Positions 1-7,961 of a stretch of 64,000 nt of DNA are shown in pieces. The notes under the pieces are model-generated. The model had not been told where the DNA came from, ran no database searches, and worked only from the letters and a program-made list of their open reading frames with translations. How positions within the stretch are numbered: the stretch's first letter is position 1; the number at the start of each line of letters is the position of its first letter. Origin of the DNA: Myxococcales bacterium (GTDB lineage Bacteria > Myxococcota_A > Bradymonadia > UBA7976 > UBA1532); NCBI GenBank assembly GCA_020633555.1, contig JACKDL010000022.1, forward strand, positions 36,660-100,659. The letters run 5' to 3'. Both the position numbers and the translations under genes were made by a program.

Positions 1-989
1 CCACGGCGGGATCCACCCGCAGCCCGTCCACCCACTCGGCCGCGCCCGGCGCCGGAGGCGGCGGCACCGCCACCAGGCGCGCCTGCGGCGCCCAGCCCGC
101 GACCACCGCGCGGGCCTCGGCGGGCAGCGGGCCCTGCACCCCCACGGTGACCTCGCCCAGGGCCGCGAGCACACCCGGCGCGACCGCCAGCCGGTCGAGC
201 TGCTCGGGGGTCAGCCAGAGATGCGTGATGCCCTCACCGGCACAGGCCGCGGCCACGTCGGCGGGCTCCAGGAAGCGCTGCAGGTGGGTGGTGGCCCCGC
301 TGATCCCGGCGGCCAGCAGGCTCACCAGCCCGGGCCGGGTGCTGAAGGGGATCACGCTCAGCAGCCGCGCACTTGGCCCCAGCCCCAGCGCCGCCGCCAG
401 CGCGCGTGCCTCGGCCGCCAGCCCGTCGGCGTCCCAGGCCTCCACGGGGGCGCCGGCCAGACCCAGCGCCACGTGCCAGGCCGCCGGCGTCGCGGCCGGG
501 ATCACAGCCTGCAGCGGGGGGGTGATCTTCACGCCGTCCAGCAGGTGCTGCACCGCCAGCGAGGGCGGGACGAACGGACAGTCGGGCCCCAGGGGCTGCC
601 CGATGGTCACCAGCAGCCGCAGCCCGGGGGCCGTCAGCGCGGCGGCAAGCGGGCGCACCCGGGCGCGGTGGAGCACCAGCGTATGGGCGCCGCTGCGGGC
701 CAGCGCCTCCGCCACCTGGGGCGCCGTCAGCGTGGGGTGCAGGTTCAGCGGCGTCGCCCCCAGGCGGGCGGCTGCCAGGACCACCACCACCTCTTCGATG
801 GCCTTGCCCTGCTGGTTCGCCACCACCGCGCCGGGCCCCACGCCGTGGGCCTGGAGCACGGCCGCGGCACGATCCACGTAGTCGCCGAGCTCGTCCCAGG
901 TGAAGCGGCGGGGGCCATGGACCATGGCCTCGGCGGCGGGCCGCGCGGCGCGGGGCGCCAGGGCCATCGAGATCAGGGGGTTGGCCATG
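1..989 (-). CDS. acyl-CoA synthetase-like (AMP-binding family) protein, N-terminal part, cut by window edge
   Basis: Reading leftwards from an ATG at 989, an open frame of 329 codons runs off the left edge. The translation has the shape of the N-terminal domain of AMP-forming acyl-CoA synthetases: a FTWDELGDYVDRAA segment near residue 33, then GVGPGAVVA and VVVVLAAARLGATPLNLHP, which match the usual substrate-loading part of the fold. Where the family carries its ATP-binding loop (T-S-G-T-T-G-x-P-K), this protein reads VALGLAGAPVEAW, so the invariant Ser, Thr and Lys are missing. The next family block is still recognisable (LLSVIPFST, then LLAAGISGATTHLQRF). I infer a ligase homologue that may not bind ATP normally. 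It follows the small membrane protein gene on the same strand after an 86-base gap. The C-terminal domain is not visible. Confidence 0.7.
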
Positions 990-1020
990 GGGGGCTCACG
1001 ATCGGTGGCAGCGGCCGCAC

Positions 1021-1049
1021 CTTGCGCGCGGCGGCCGCCCCGGCGCAAG
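1021..1049. other. 7-bp inverted repeat between two minus-strand genes
   Basis: CTTGCGC and GCGCAAG flank a 15-base GC-rich loop, just after the stop of the small membrane protein gene and before the AMP-binding gene. There is no T-run on either side, so a terminator role is uncertain. Confidence 0.3.
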
Positions 1050-1075
1050 CCGGTGGCGGGCGGCCGAGGGGTGGG

Positions 1076-1540
1076 TCAGGCCTTGGCCTTCTTGGCGCGG
1101 GCCTTCTCGGAAAGCAGGGCGAAGATCACCGCCAGCGTGCCCGGGATGCCGAAGATCATCACCTGGGTCCGCGGCGGCGCCGGGCCCGAGGAGCCGGTGT
1201 CGAAGCTGGGGCTCAGGGCGATGAAGGCCACCGTCACCAGCACGGCTGCGCCCGCTGCCATGGTCAGCGGCTTCTCCTTCTTCAGGAACATCAGCACCAC
1301 GCCCGCGATGGACAGCAGCGCGATCAGGGCGCCGGCGATGGAGCTCTTCTTGTAGCCGCTGACAATCTCGCCGGCCTTCTTGGTGAGCTCGTTGTCCTCG
1401 CCCAGGGCCTTCTTGGCGGTCTCGTAGGTCTCGGCGTACTTCTTGGCGTTGTCACCGAACCCCTGATCGGTGGACAGAATGCCGAGCCCGGCGCCCCCCA
1501 GCATGCAAAGGATCGACAGGATCATCGTCGCGATTCGCAC
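1076..1540 (-). CDS. small four-helix membrane protein, unknown function
   Basis: The protein is 154 residues if it starts at the GTG at 1540, which has a good GGAGG ribosome site six bases upstream. A longer reading from a TTG at 1639 lacks such a site. Four hydrophobic stretches are visible: residues about 3-22, a pair near the middle, and one near the end. Between the first and second is a charged helical segment rich in Lys and Glu (AKKYAETYETAKKALGED), probably exposed on one side of the membrane. The C-terminus is Lys/Ala rich. I do not recognise a family. It sits between the TrmB-like gene and the AMP-binding gene, all on the minus strand, and a perfect 8-bp hairpin precedes it. Confidence 0.7.
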   Translation of the reverse strand: MRIATMILSILCMLGGAGLGILSTDQGFGDNAKKYAETYETAKKALGEDNELTKKAGEIVSGYKKSSIAGALIALLSIAGVVLMFLKKEKPLTMAAGAAVLVTVAFIALSPSFDTGSSGPAPPRTQVMIFGIPGTLAVIFALLSEKARAKKAKA

Positions 1541-1581
1541 GGGCTTCCTCCCTCTCGCCGTCGCCGGCACAGATGCGTCAG

Positions 1582-1604
1582 GCAGGGCGGTCCCATCGCC
1601 CTGC
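1582..1604 (-). terminator. perfect 8-bp hairpin, possible terminator or mRNA structure
   Basis: GCAGGGCG and CGCCCTGC flank a 7-base loop (1590-1596) in the 135-base gap between the TrmB-like gene and the small membrane protein gene. No T-tract follows, so it could be a weak terminator or a processing structure inside the operon. Confidence 0.4.
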
Positions 1605-1675
1605 GCCGCCATCTGAGACCGGACACAGCCGGCGGTCAACCGCGAAGTCGGGCGGCGGTGGGCGCGCCGGGCGCT

Positions 1676-2335
1676 TCAGGCGGGCGGGCGCCAGGCCCCC
1701 CAGAAGGTGGGGACCCCCGCCGACAGGCAACGTCGGTGGCGTTGGGACGGCCGCGCGGCGGGCCGGGGCAGCGGCGCCGGCTGCCAGCCAGCAAACAGGG
1801 CCTGGACGTGCGCGAAGTAGGGCGCCACGTCGGTCGCCACCAGGGCCACCCCCCCGGGGACCAGGGCCTGCGCCAGATCGGCCACGAAGATCGGCGTCAG
1901 GAGCTGGCGCTTCGCCCGCTTGCCCTCGTCCCACCAAGGCGTCGGGAACAGCACGTCCACCCGGTTCAGCCGGCCGGGGGGCGTCAGGCGGCGCAACACC
2001 GTGCGGGCGTCGGCCCGCCAGGCCAGCAGGTTGGGGGGCGCCCGCTCGGCCAGCGCCAGCACCCGCCGCTCCCGCACCTCGAGGCCCACCCAGCGGACGG
2101 CGGGATCGGCGTGGGCCAGCGACAGCAGGCGGTGGCCGTGATCGAAGCCGACCTCCAGCGCCACCGGCCCCGGCGGCGCCAGGAAGCGGCGGTAGGCCTC
2201 GGCCTCGGCCCGGTACTGCGGCTGCTCGAACAGGCGGCTGCCGCCCAACGCGCCGGCCACGTCGTCCTCGCCGCCACGGGGGGTTGCGTCGGCGGGCCGC
2301 CAGACCTCGGCACGCGGATCGGGGTGGCCGCTCAC
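1676..2335 (-). CDS. trmB: TrmB-like tRNA (guanine-N7)-methyltransferase family protein
   Basis: The protein is 219 residues from a GTG at 2335 that shares GTGA with the upstream stop, so the gene is translationally coupled to the Cys-cluster protein gene. It has the SAM-binding motif LEVGFDHGHRLL (family LEIGFGxG), a following acidic-strand motif WVGLEVRERRV, and the TrmB signature region VDVLFPTPWWDEGKRAKRQL, which matches FPDPWxKxRHxKRR. In the family this enzyme puts the m7G46 methyl group on tRNA in the cytoplasm. The Gly-to-Asp/His changes in the glycine motif and PTPW in place of PDPW make this a divergent member. Substrate may differ. Its neighbours (NYN/LOTUS protein) support an RNA-related role. 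Confidence 0.75.
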   Translation of the reverse strand: MSGHPDPRAEVWRPADATPRGGEDDVAGALGGSRLFEQPQYRAEAEAYRRFLAPPGPVALEVGFDHGHRLLSLAHADPAVRWVGLEVRERRVLALAERAPPNLLAWRADARTVLRRLTPPGRLNRVDVLFPTPWWDEGKRAKRQLLTPIFVADLAQALVPGGVALVATDVAPYFAHVQALFAGWQPAPLPRPAARPSQRHRRCLSAGVPTFWGAWRPPA

Positions 2336-3423
2336 CGGCTCGCCAGGGCCTCGCACAGCTCCTCGCAGCGGGGGGCGAAGTCGGGGCCCACGCCCGCCAG
2401 ATCAGACGGCCGCAGCACCCGGTTCAGCGCCCGTAGCCGCCCCACCACCGCCGCCGCGTCCGCCAGCGGGGCCCCGGTGTGCAGCAGCCAGATCCGCACC
2501 GCCTCGAAGCCGACGCCCGCCGCCAGGGTGGGCGCCTTGTGCAGGGCCTTGCCGAACACCACTTGCTGCAGGTGCTCGCGCAGGATCTCGGCGCCCTCGG
2601 CCGGCAGCGCCTGAAGCGCCGCGTCGTGGGTGGCCGCCTCGGCGAGCGCCGCCACCTGCCGGTTCAGATCGGCGTCCACCGGATCGCCGGCGGCCGCCTC
2701 CTCACGGGCGACCTCCCGCGCGCGCCACGCCACCCGCCCCGCCAGCCGGGTGAGGGCCGCGGGCAGCCGCGCCGGCCAGTCGTCCCAAGGCTCGGCGTGG
2801 GGGCCGTCGCCCAGCAAGCGGCCGCACAGATCGGCCACCAGCGCCAGCGGATCGCGCGTGGCGTCCAGATCCTCGAGCGCGGGCGCCTCGAAGGCGTCGA
2901 ACACGTCCTCGTAGGGGAAGGCCCGCTCGAAGGTCACCGGCACCTGGGCGGGCACGGCCAGGGTGGGCAGCGTGCCCACCAGGTCCAGGTGGGCCTCCAC
3001 CGTGTCCACCAGCGGCGGGCCCTGGCGCCCCTGCGCGTAGCCGGCGCACTCCATGTTCAAGCTGACGTACGCCACCCCGTCGGGGGCCACCGCCACGTTC
3101 AGCGGGTAGAGCCGACACAGGGCCGGCTTGGCCTCGGCCCCCAGCTCCTTGTGCACCACGCACAGCCCGTCGTCGGCCAGGAAGACACAGCGGCCGTTCA
3201 CCCGCGAGAGGACCCGCATGGGCTCGCCGTGCACCTCGGCGGTGGTGAAGGGGCCCCCGGCGGCGGCGATGCGGGCGGCGTTCTCGACGAACGGGTGGGC
3301 CAGGATGCGGGCGGCCACGTCGTCATCGATGGGGCCGAACTGGTAGCCCTGGCAGCACATGCCCGTGCCCTGGCAGGCGAAGTGGGCCTCGGGCAGCACC
3401 GAGACGCCAACGATGTCGGTCAT
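2332..3423 (-). CDS. YkgJ-family cysteine-cluster protein (putative Zn/Fe-chelating domain)
   Basis: The protein is 363 residues. The N-terminal third carries the YkgJ-type metal-binding pattern: CQGTGMCCQGY near residue 19, then CVFLADDGLCVVH near residue 74, and CRLYPLNV near residue 101, followed by MECAGY. This spacing (CxxxxCC, C...C, CxxxP) is typical of small proteins thought to hold zinc or an Fe-S cluster, whose function is mostly unknown. The remaining 230 residues are mainly helical and unassigned. The ATG at 3423 overlaps the stop of the NYN/LOTUS gene by ATGA, and its own stop overlaps the start of the TrmB-like gene, so three genes form a tightly coupled unit. Confidence 0.75.
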   Translation of the reverse strand: MTDIVGVSVLPEAHFACQGTGMCCQGYQFGPIDDDVAARILAHPFVENAARIAAAGGPFTTAEVHGEPMRVLSRVNGRCVFLADDGLCVVHKELGAEAKPALCRLYPLNVAVAPDGVAYVSLNMECAGYAQGRQGPPLVDTVEAHLDLVGTLPTLAVPAQVPVTFERAFPYEDVFDAFEAPALEDLDATRDPLALVADLCGRLLGDGPHAEPWDDWPARLPAALTRLAGRVAWRAREVAREEAAAGDPVDADLNRQVAALAEAATHDAALQALPAEGAEILREHLQQVVFGKALHKAPTLAAGVGFEAVRIWLLHTGAPLADAAAVVGRLRALNRVLRPSDLAGVGPDFAPRCEELCEALASR

Positions 3424-5066
3424 GGCTCGGGCAGCTCCGTCAGCAGCCAGCGGTCGAGCAGGCTGAGCTGCTTCTCGGTCATCTCCATGCCCGCGTTCTC
3501 ACACAGGTCGATGACGTTGTCGCGGAACATGGCCGCCAGGATCCGCGGCGCGTGGGGCTCGTCGCTCTCGAAGTCGTAGCCCCGGTAGCTCAGGCCCTTC
3601 AGCACGAAGATCACCGCCTGCCGCGGCACGCTCTCGCCCGCGTCCTGGCAGCGATCGCGCACCTCCTTGCTGGTCTGCGACAGGCTGTAGCCGTGGGCGT
3701 TGACCTCGGAGGCGATGAACTGGAACACCAGCGCGAACTGCTCGGGGGTCAGCTTCGGCACCCCGGTGATCTGGAACACCCGGCGCACGAAGGCCGCCAG
3801 CTCGGGGTGGCGCTGCTCGAGGCTGCTGGCCACCGTGGCCCGCGGGGGCGAGTGCCGGCCCGGATCGTACACGTAGCCCGGCGGCACCGTGCTGAAGGCC
3901 AGCGTCAGCCCCGAGACCCCCTGCAGCAGATCCTTGAAGGTGCCCGCGCCGGCCCAGCGGGTCTGGGCCACCTCGTCGCCAAAGTCGGCGGTGATGGCCT
4001 GGGCCGCCCGGGCCAGCGTCACCGGCGCCTTCGCGTTCGACACCAGGTGCTCGACGGCCTCGGCCACCCGCCGGCGCAGATCATCGTCGGCCGCCTGGGG
4101 CGCCTCGCCCACCTCGGCGGAAGGGGCGCCCGGCTTGCAGATCTTCACCGTCCACGGATCGCCGTTCTCGATGGCCAGATCGTCGCGGGTGGCCACCACC
4201 GCGTCGGTCATGGGGCGCAGGCCGTAGAAACCCAGCCAGTTGCTGTCCTGGGTGAACTCGGGGAAGCGGATGTAGATGCTGGCGAGCTGCTCGGGGCGGA
4301 TCTCGCCGTTCACGCTGGCCTCGACGAACACGCTGCCCGCGATGCGCTTGAGCAGCTCCTCGTCGGCCACCTCCTCGGCGCCACGGGCCGAGGGGCCCGG
4401 CACCGGCTCGGCGTTGGGCAGCATGACCCGGCCCAGGCCGAACTCGATGAAGTCCTCGGAGCCGATCATCAGGTCGCAGGCGGCCCGATAGGCGCCGCTG
4501 ATGTTGCCCACCGTCAGCACCGTCGTGCGCCGGTCGTGCGAGCGCAGCCGGCTGAGCACGGGCGTGAAGTCCGAGTCGCTGGAGAGGATGATGAACTCGT
4601 CGAAGAAGGTCTCGTGCTGCATGGCATCGAAGATGTCGATGACCATGCGGATGTCGGCCGAGTTCTTCCCGCGCATCGTCAGCGCGGGGCAGTCGATGAC
4701 GTCGAAGCCCGCCCGGGTGAAGCTGGGGCGGTAGCGCCCGAAGCGCCGGGGGCTCAGATAGCAGCGGCGCATGAGGATGGAGCGCCGGGTCTCGGGCTCG
4801 AACCACGACCCCGGCAGGGCCATCAGCCGCTCCATCCAGGCGATCCACTCGGCCGGCTCGTCGGCGAAGGCCCGCGCCGCCTGGTGATCCTCCTGATCGA
4901 GGCCGATGTAGACGTTGTCGAAGTCCACGAACAGGGCGCTGCGGATCCGCCGGCGCGGCGGGGGCGCCCCGATACGGCGGGGGGGCTGAGGCCACATCAC
5001 GGGCGGGGGAACCTCGGGTTGCAGGCGGGCCGGGCCGCGAAGGGGTGATTCTGCCACAGGCGGCAC
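3420..5066 (-). CDS. NYN-domain putative RNase with OST-HTH/LOTUS domains
   Basis: The protein is 548 residues from a GTG at 5066; an ATG at 4997 (residue 24) is an alternative start. Residues about 42-205 form a NYN (PIN-like) nuclease domain: SALFVDFDNVYIG (first catalytic Asp pair), KNSADIRMVIDIFDAM, and FIILSSDSDFTPVL, which supplies the other acidic residues. Two later segments look like OST-HTH/LOTUS RNA-binding domains, near residues 225-300 and 320-400. The last 140 residues are helical and may be a third such unit. In bacteria NYN-LOTUS proteins are thought to cleave or bind structured RNA. It leads a three-gene coupled operon with the YkgJ-like and TrmB-like genes. It is divergent from nth. 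Confidence 0.85.
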   Translation of the reverse strand: MPPVAESPLRGPARLQPEVPPPVMWPQPPRRIGAPPPRRRIRSALFVDFDNVYIGLDQEDHQAARAFADEPAEWIAWMERLMALPGSWFEPETRRSILMRRCYLSPRRFGRYRPSFTRAGFDVIDCPALTMRGKNSADIRMVIDIFDAMQHETFFDEFIILSSDSDFTPVLSRLRSHDRRTTVLTVGNISGAYRAACDLMIGSEDFIEFGLGRVMLPNAEPVPGPSARGAEEVADEELLKRIAGSVFVEASVNGEIRPEQLASIYIRFPEFTQDSNWLGFYGLRPMTDAVVATRDDLAIENGDPWTVKICKPGAPSAEVGEAPQAADDDLRRRVAEAVEHLVSNAKAPVTLARAAQAITADFGDEVAQTRWAGAGTFKDLLQGVSGLTLAFSTVPPGYVYDPGRHSPPRATVASSLEQRHPELAAFVRRVFQITGVPKLTPEQFALVFQFIASEVNAHGYSLSQTSKEVRDRCQDAGESVPRQAVIFVLKGLSYRGYDFESDEPHAPRILAAMFRDNVIDLCENAGMEMTEKQLSLLDRWLLTELPEP

Positions 5067-5130
5067 CGCCCTCGCGAGCTTGCGCCAGAGGCCCTATCCT
5101 GGCGCGGTCCACCCTGCCTGTGAGGCCTCG

Positions 5131-5802
5131 ATGACCCGCGCCGAGAAGGCCGCCCGGATCCTCGTCATCCTCGACGAGCTCTACCCCACCGTGCCCATCC
5201 CGCTGGACCACGTGGACCCCTACACCCTGCTGGTGGCGGTGGCTCTGAGCGCGCAGACCACCGACAAGAAGGTCAACGAGGTCACGCCGGCGCTGTTCGC
5301 ACGGGCCGCCACGCCCGCGCAGATGGCGGCGCTGCCCGTAGAGACCATCCGCGATCTGATCCGCGAGGTGGGCCTGGCGCCCACGAAAGCCAAGAACCTG
5401 AAGCGCATGGCCGAGCAGCTCGAGGCGGACCACGGCGGCCAGGTGCCGGCTGACATGGCGGCGCTGGAGGCCCTGGCGGGCGTGGGCCACAAGACGGCCT
5501 CGGTGGTCATGGCCCAGGCCTTCGGGGAGCCCGCCTTCCCCGTGGACACGCACATCCACCGCCTGGCGGCCCGCTGGGGCCTGTCGAGCGGCAAGAACGT
5601 GGTGCAGACCGAGGCCGATCTGAAGCGGACCTTCCCCCGGGAGCGCTGGAACGACCTGCACCTGCAGATCATCTACTTCGGCCGGGAGTACTGCCCTGCC
5701 CGGGGCCACGACCTGAGCACCTGCCCCATCTGCGGGTGGGCCGCCAGCAAGAAGCGGGTGGCCGAGGAGGCCGCGAAGAGCGCGCCGAAGCGCAAGCGGT
5801 GA
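5131..5802 (+). CDS. nth: endonuclease III (DNA glycosylase/AP lyase)
   Basis: The protein is 223 residues from the ATG at 5131. It is a base-excision-repair glycosylase for oxidised pyrimidines. The helix-hairpin-helix reads LAGVGHKTASVV, with catalytic Lys121, and the catalytic Asp139 lies in PVDTHIHRLAARWG. LSAQTTDKKVNE near residue 39 is also characteristic. The C-terminal cluster is odd: Cys188, Cys198 and Cys201 are present (CPARGHDLSTCPIC), but the usual spacing C-x6-C-x2-C-x5-C is not kept and the fourth Cys is absent, so a normal 4Fe-4S cluster is doubtful. The C-terminus is basic. The next gene starts inside the stop codon (GTGA). Confidence 0.9.
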   Translation: MTRAEKAARILVILDELYPTVPIPLDHVDPYTLLVAVALSAQTTDKKVNEVTPALFARAATPAQMAALPVETIRDLIREVGLAPTKAKNLKRMAEQLEADHGGQVPADMAALEALAGVGHKTASVVMAQAFGEPAFPVDTHIHRLAARWGLSSGKNVVQTEADLKRTFPRERWNDLHLQIIYFGREYCPARGHDLSTCPICGWAASKKRVAEEAAKSAPKRKR

Positions 5803-6722
5803 GCCTGCGCTTCACCCACGAGCCGCTGACGGCCATCTGGGCTGCGCTGGCGGCGGCCCTGGGGGCCGTGGAGGCCGGGGCCGTGGTCGGCGCCGAGGTG
5901 CCGCACCCGGATCTGGCGGCGCAGCGCTACGACGGGGAGCCGACAGCGGCGGGGCGTGCCCGACCGCTGGAGGCCTGGGCCGAGCTGGCCGCCCACCTGG
6001 GCGCCACGCTGCTCATGCCCGAGCCGGCGGGCGATCGGGTGCGGCTGCGCTTCCGCAAGCTGAGCGCTCGGTCGTGGCACCGCGAGAGCCTGCCCAGCGG
6101 GCACCCCGAGAAGTACGGCGCCGACAGCGACTTCGCGCGAGCCTGCAAGTTCGAGCAGCCGGGGTTCCTGGCGGCGTGGCGCGACGCCCTGGGGTTCCTG
6201 GACCTGCCGTGGCCTGCCCGGGTCTTGAGCCTGGGGTGCCACCTGGGCGCCGAGCTGGCGGCCCTGCGGGCGCAGGTGGACACCGGGTCGGCGGGCGCCC
6301 TGCTGCTGGGCGTCGACCACTCGGCCAGCGCCATCGCCGAGGCCCGCCGCCGCCACCCCGGCCCGCCCTTCGACTTCCAGGTGCACGACCTGGCGCACGG
6401 CCCGCCCGAGGGCCTGTTCGACCTGGTGATCGCCATCAATGTGCTGCACTCCCGTGCCCTGGACGGCCGGGCGCTGCTTCGGGCGGTGGTGAAGCGCCAC
6501 CTGGCCGCCGAGGGGCGCGTGCTGCTGGGCTTTCCGAACGCCCGCCACGTCGACCACCGCCTGCGGATGGGCGCCCGGCCGAAGCACGCCCAGGGGCCGG
6601 AGCTGAGCCAGTTGCTCGTGGACGTGATGCACGCCCGACGCTATCTGCACCAGCAGCGCTTCAAGACGCTGGCCACCGGCACCGGCACGGTCCTGTTGGC
6701 GGGGCGACGCCTGAGCCCATGA
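5799..6722 (+). CDS. class I SAM-dependent methyltransferase
   Basis: The protein is 307 residues from a GTG at 5799 that overlaps the nth stop by GTGA, so it is translationally coupled to nth. A Rossmann methyltransferase core occupies the C-terminal half: motif I VLSLGCHLGAELAAL, motif II LLLGVDHSASAIAEA, and motif IV LFDLVIAINVLHSRAL, followed by LAAEGRVLLGFPN. The N-terminal 120 residues are specific to this protein and carry several Trp and Arg residues. The substrate cannot be told from sequence. Coupling to a DNA-repair gene may be only positional. Confidence 0.75.
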   Translation: MSLRFTHEPLTAIWAALAAALGAVEAGAVVGAEVPHPDLAAQRYDGEPTAAGRARPLEAWAELAAHLGATLLMPEPAGDRVRLRFRKLSARSWHRESLPSGHPEKYGADSDFARACKFEQPGFLAAWRDALGFLDLPWPARVLSLGCHLGAELAALRAQVDTGSAGALLLGVDHSASAIAEARRRHPGPPFDFQVHDLAHGPPEGLFDLVIAINVLHSRALDGRALLRAVVKRHLAAEGRVLLGFPNARHVDHRLRMGARPKHAQGPELSQLLVDVMHARRYLHQQRFKTLATGTGTVLLAGRRLSP

Positions 6723-6771
6723 TTCAGAGGGCTGTGATAGGGTCGAGCCAGCCCCCTTCTCGGAGCGAGAC

Positions 6772-7290
6772 ATGACCCCGCTGGGAGCCCTTCGCGACCG
6801 CCTCTTACTGGCCTTGGGCGCGACCGCCTTCACCGGCTGCATCGCCGAGCAGGCGATCCACGAGGACGCCGAGCCCCGTGAGATGGCGCCGCGCGACGCT
6901 GCCGCGAGCGATGGGCCGCTCACCGACATGGAGGGCGATGTCGGGCCTGTTGATGCGCGCGTCCACGACGCCGAGCTGGCCGACGCACGGCCCGTGGTGG
7001 ACTACGCCACGCCCGAGCCCTGCGTCCAAGGCGACTTCCGCTGCGCGCCCCAGGTAGACGGCGGCTGCCTGCCCACCACCGATGACGGCTGGCGCCTCAG
7101 CGAGTTCTTCGAACCCACCGACTCACCGGTGTGCGGCGTGGACCTCCACACCGGGCCGTTCCCGCCGCCTGCTGGCGAGACGGAGCCGTGCTGCTACTGC
7201 CTGACCATTCAGCAGTGCGGCGGGCGCCCCTTCCGGGTGGCCCACTCGGCGAGGCTGGCCGAGCCGGCTCAGCGCGCCGACTGGAGCTGA
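6772..7290 (+). CDS. small Cys-containing lipoprotein, possibly the N-terminal half of a split ferritin-like protein
   Basis: The protein is 172 residues with a lipoprotein signal peptide; the lipobox is FTGC (Cys23). A GGAG site lies upstream of the ATG. An Asp/Ala-rich linker (residues about 30-80) leads to a small Cys-rich domain that ends CCYCLTIQQCGGRPF and then RADWS-stop. From memory, myxobacterial lipoproteins of this type (CCY...GRP...RxADW) usually continue directly into a ferritin-like domain. Here the frame stops, and a ferritin-like domain lies immediately downstream on the opposite strand, with the two frames overlapping by 22 bases. I infer an inversion or gene split. The function of the isolated lipoprotein is unknown. 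Confidence 0.75.
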   Translation: MTPLGALRDRLLLALGATAFTGCIAEQAIHEDAEPREMAPRDAAASDGPLTDMEGDVGPVDARVHDAELADARPVVDYATPEPCVQGDFRCAPQVDGGCLPTTDDGWRLSEFFEPTDSPVCGVDLHTGPFPPPAGETEPCCYCLTIQQCGGRPFRVAHSARLAEPAQRADWS

Positions 7291-7961
7291 ACCCCGAACT
7301 CGGCCAGCAGCGCCCGGGCCACGGGCGCCAGCAGTTCAACCCGCCCCCGCCGCCGGATCCGCCAGACCGGGTGAGCGCCCAGCCGACCAAAGGCCGCGTC
7401 GTCGGGCCCGTCCCCGTGCGGCTCAGGTTCGCGAACCGCGAGCGCTCGACGGAGCGCGGCGGACACAGGGTCCAAGACCGCCACCCCACCTTGCTGCACG
7501 GCCCAGCGCACGAAGCGCCAGCCCAGCTCGGCGTGGCGGGCCTCGTCGTCGGCGATCGTGGTCAGCGCAGCTCGCACCTCGGGGTCGGCGGACCGGTCGC
7601 GGGCCTCGGCGGCCTCCAAGGCAGCCAGGGTCTCCCCGACACAGGCCTCTTCGAGGGCCGCCACCGCCACGCTGGCCAGGTCGGTGGGCCCCAGGACGTC
7701 CCCGCCCATCGGCAGCGGACCCGGGCCCACGGGCGCACCGGCAAACCGGCCGGCGAGCCGAAAGCACAGGCGCGCGTGCTCGATCTCATCCAAGCCCGCC
7801 TGGTGGGTGGCCACCAGCAGATCGGGCGGGGCCCCTACGGCCATCAGGTGCAGCGCAAACCGGGCGAACGAGGCGACCGAGGCGTGCTCTGCCAGGGCCT
7901 GGCGGGTCCAGTGATCGGCGAGCCTGGCCCGCTGGGCCGGGTCCTCTGAATCCGCTGTCAC
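7269..7961 (-). CDS. ferritin-like (four-helix, di-iron type) protein
   Basis: The protein is 230 residues from a GTG at 7961 that overlaps the stop of the upstream cNMP-domain gene by GTGA. The di-iron ligand pattern is complete: Glu25 (ALAEHASVASF), Glu59/His62 (DEIEH), Glu110 (ACVGETL) and Glu140/His143 (DDEARH). This fits the ferritin-like domain found in myxobacterial proteins annotated only as ferritin-like. There is no signal peptide, so it should be cytoplasmic, unlike fused relatives that carry a lipoprotein N-terminus. The last 60 residues contain Trp/Arg-rich and hydrophobic segments. Its role may be iron binding or oxidation chemistry; not demonstrated. It converges on, and overlaps by 22 bases, the lipoprotein gene at 6772-7290. 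Confidence 0.8.
   Translation of the reverse strand: MTADSEDPAQRARLADHWTRQALAEHASVASFARFALHLMAVGAPPDLLVATHQAGLDEIEHARLCFRLAGRFAGAPVGPGPLPMGGDVLGPTDLASVAVAALEEACVGETLAALEAAEARDRSADPEVRAALTTIADDEARHAELGWRFVRWAVQQGGVAVLDPVSAALRRALAVREPEPHGDGPDDAAFGRLGAHPVWRIRRRGRVELLAPVARALLAEFGVQLQSAR

Noticed and set aside
221..2614. Long plus-strand open frame over the left end
   Set aside because: Arg/Gly/Gln/His-rich translation without motifs, antisense to four minus-strand genes with clear families.
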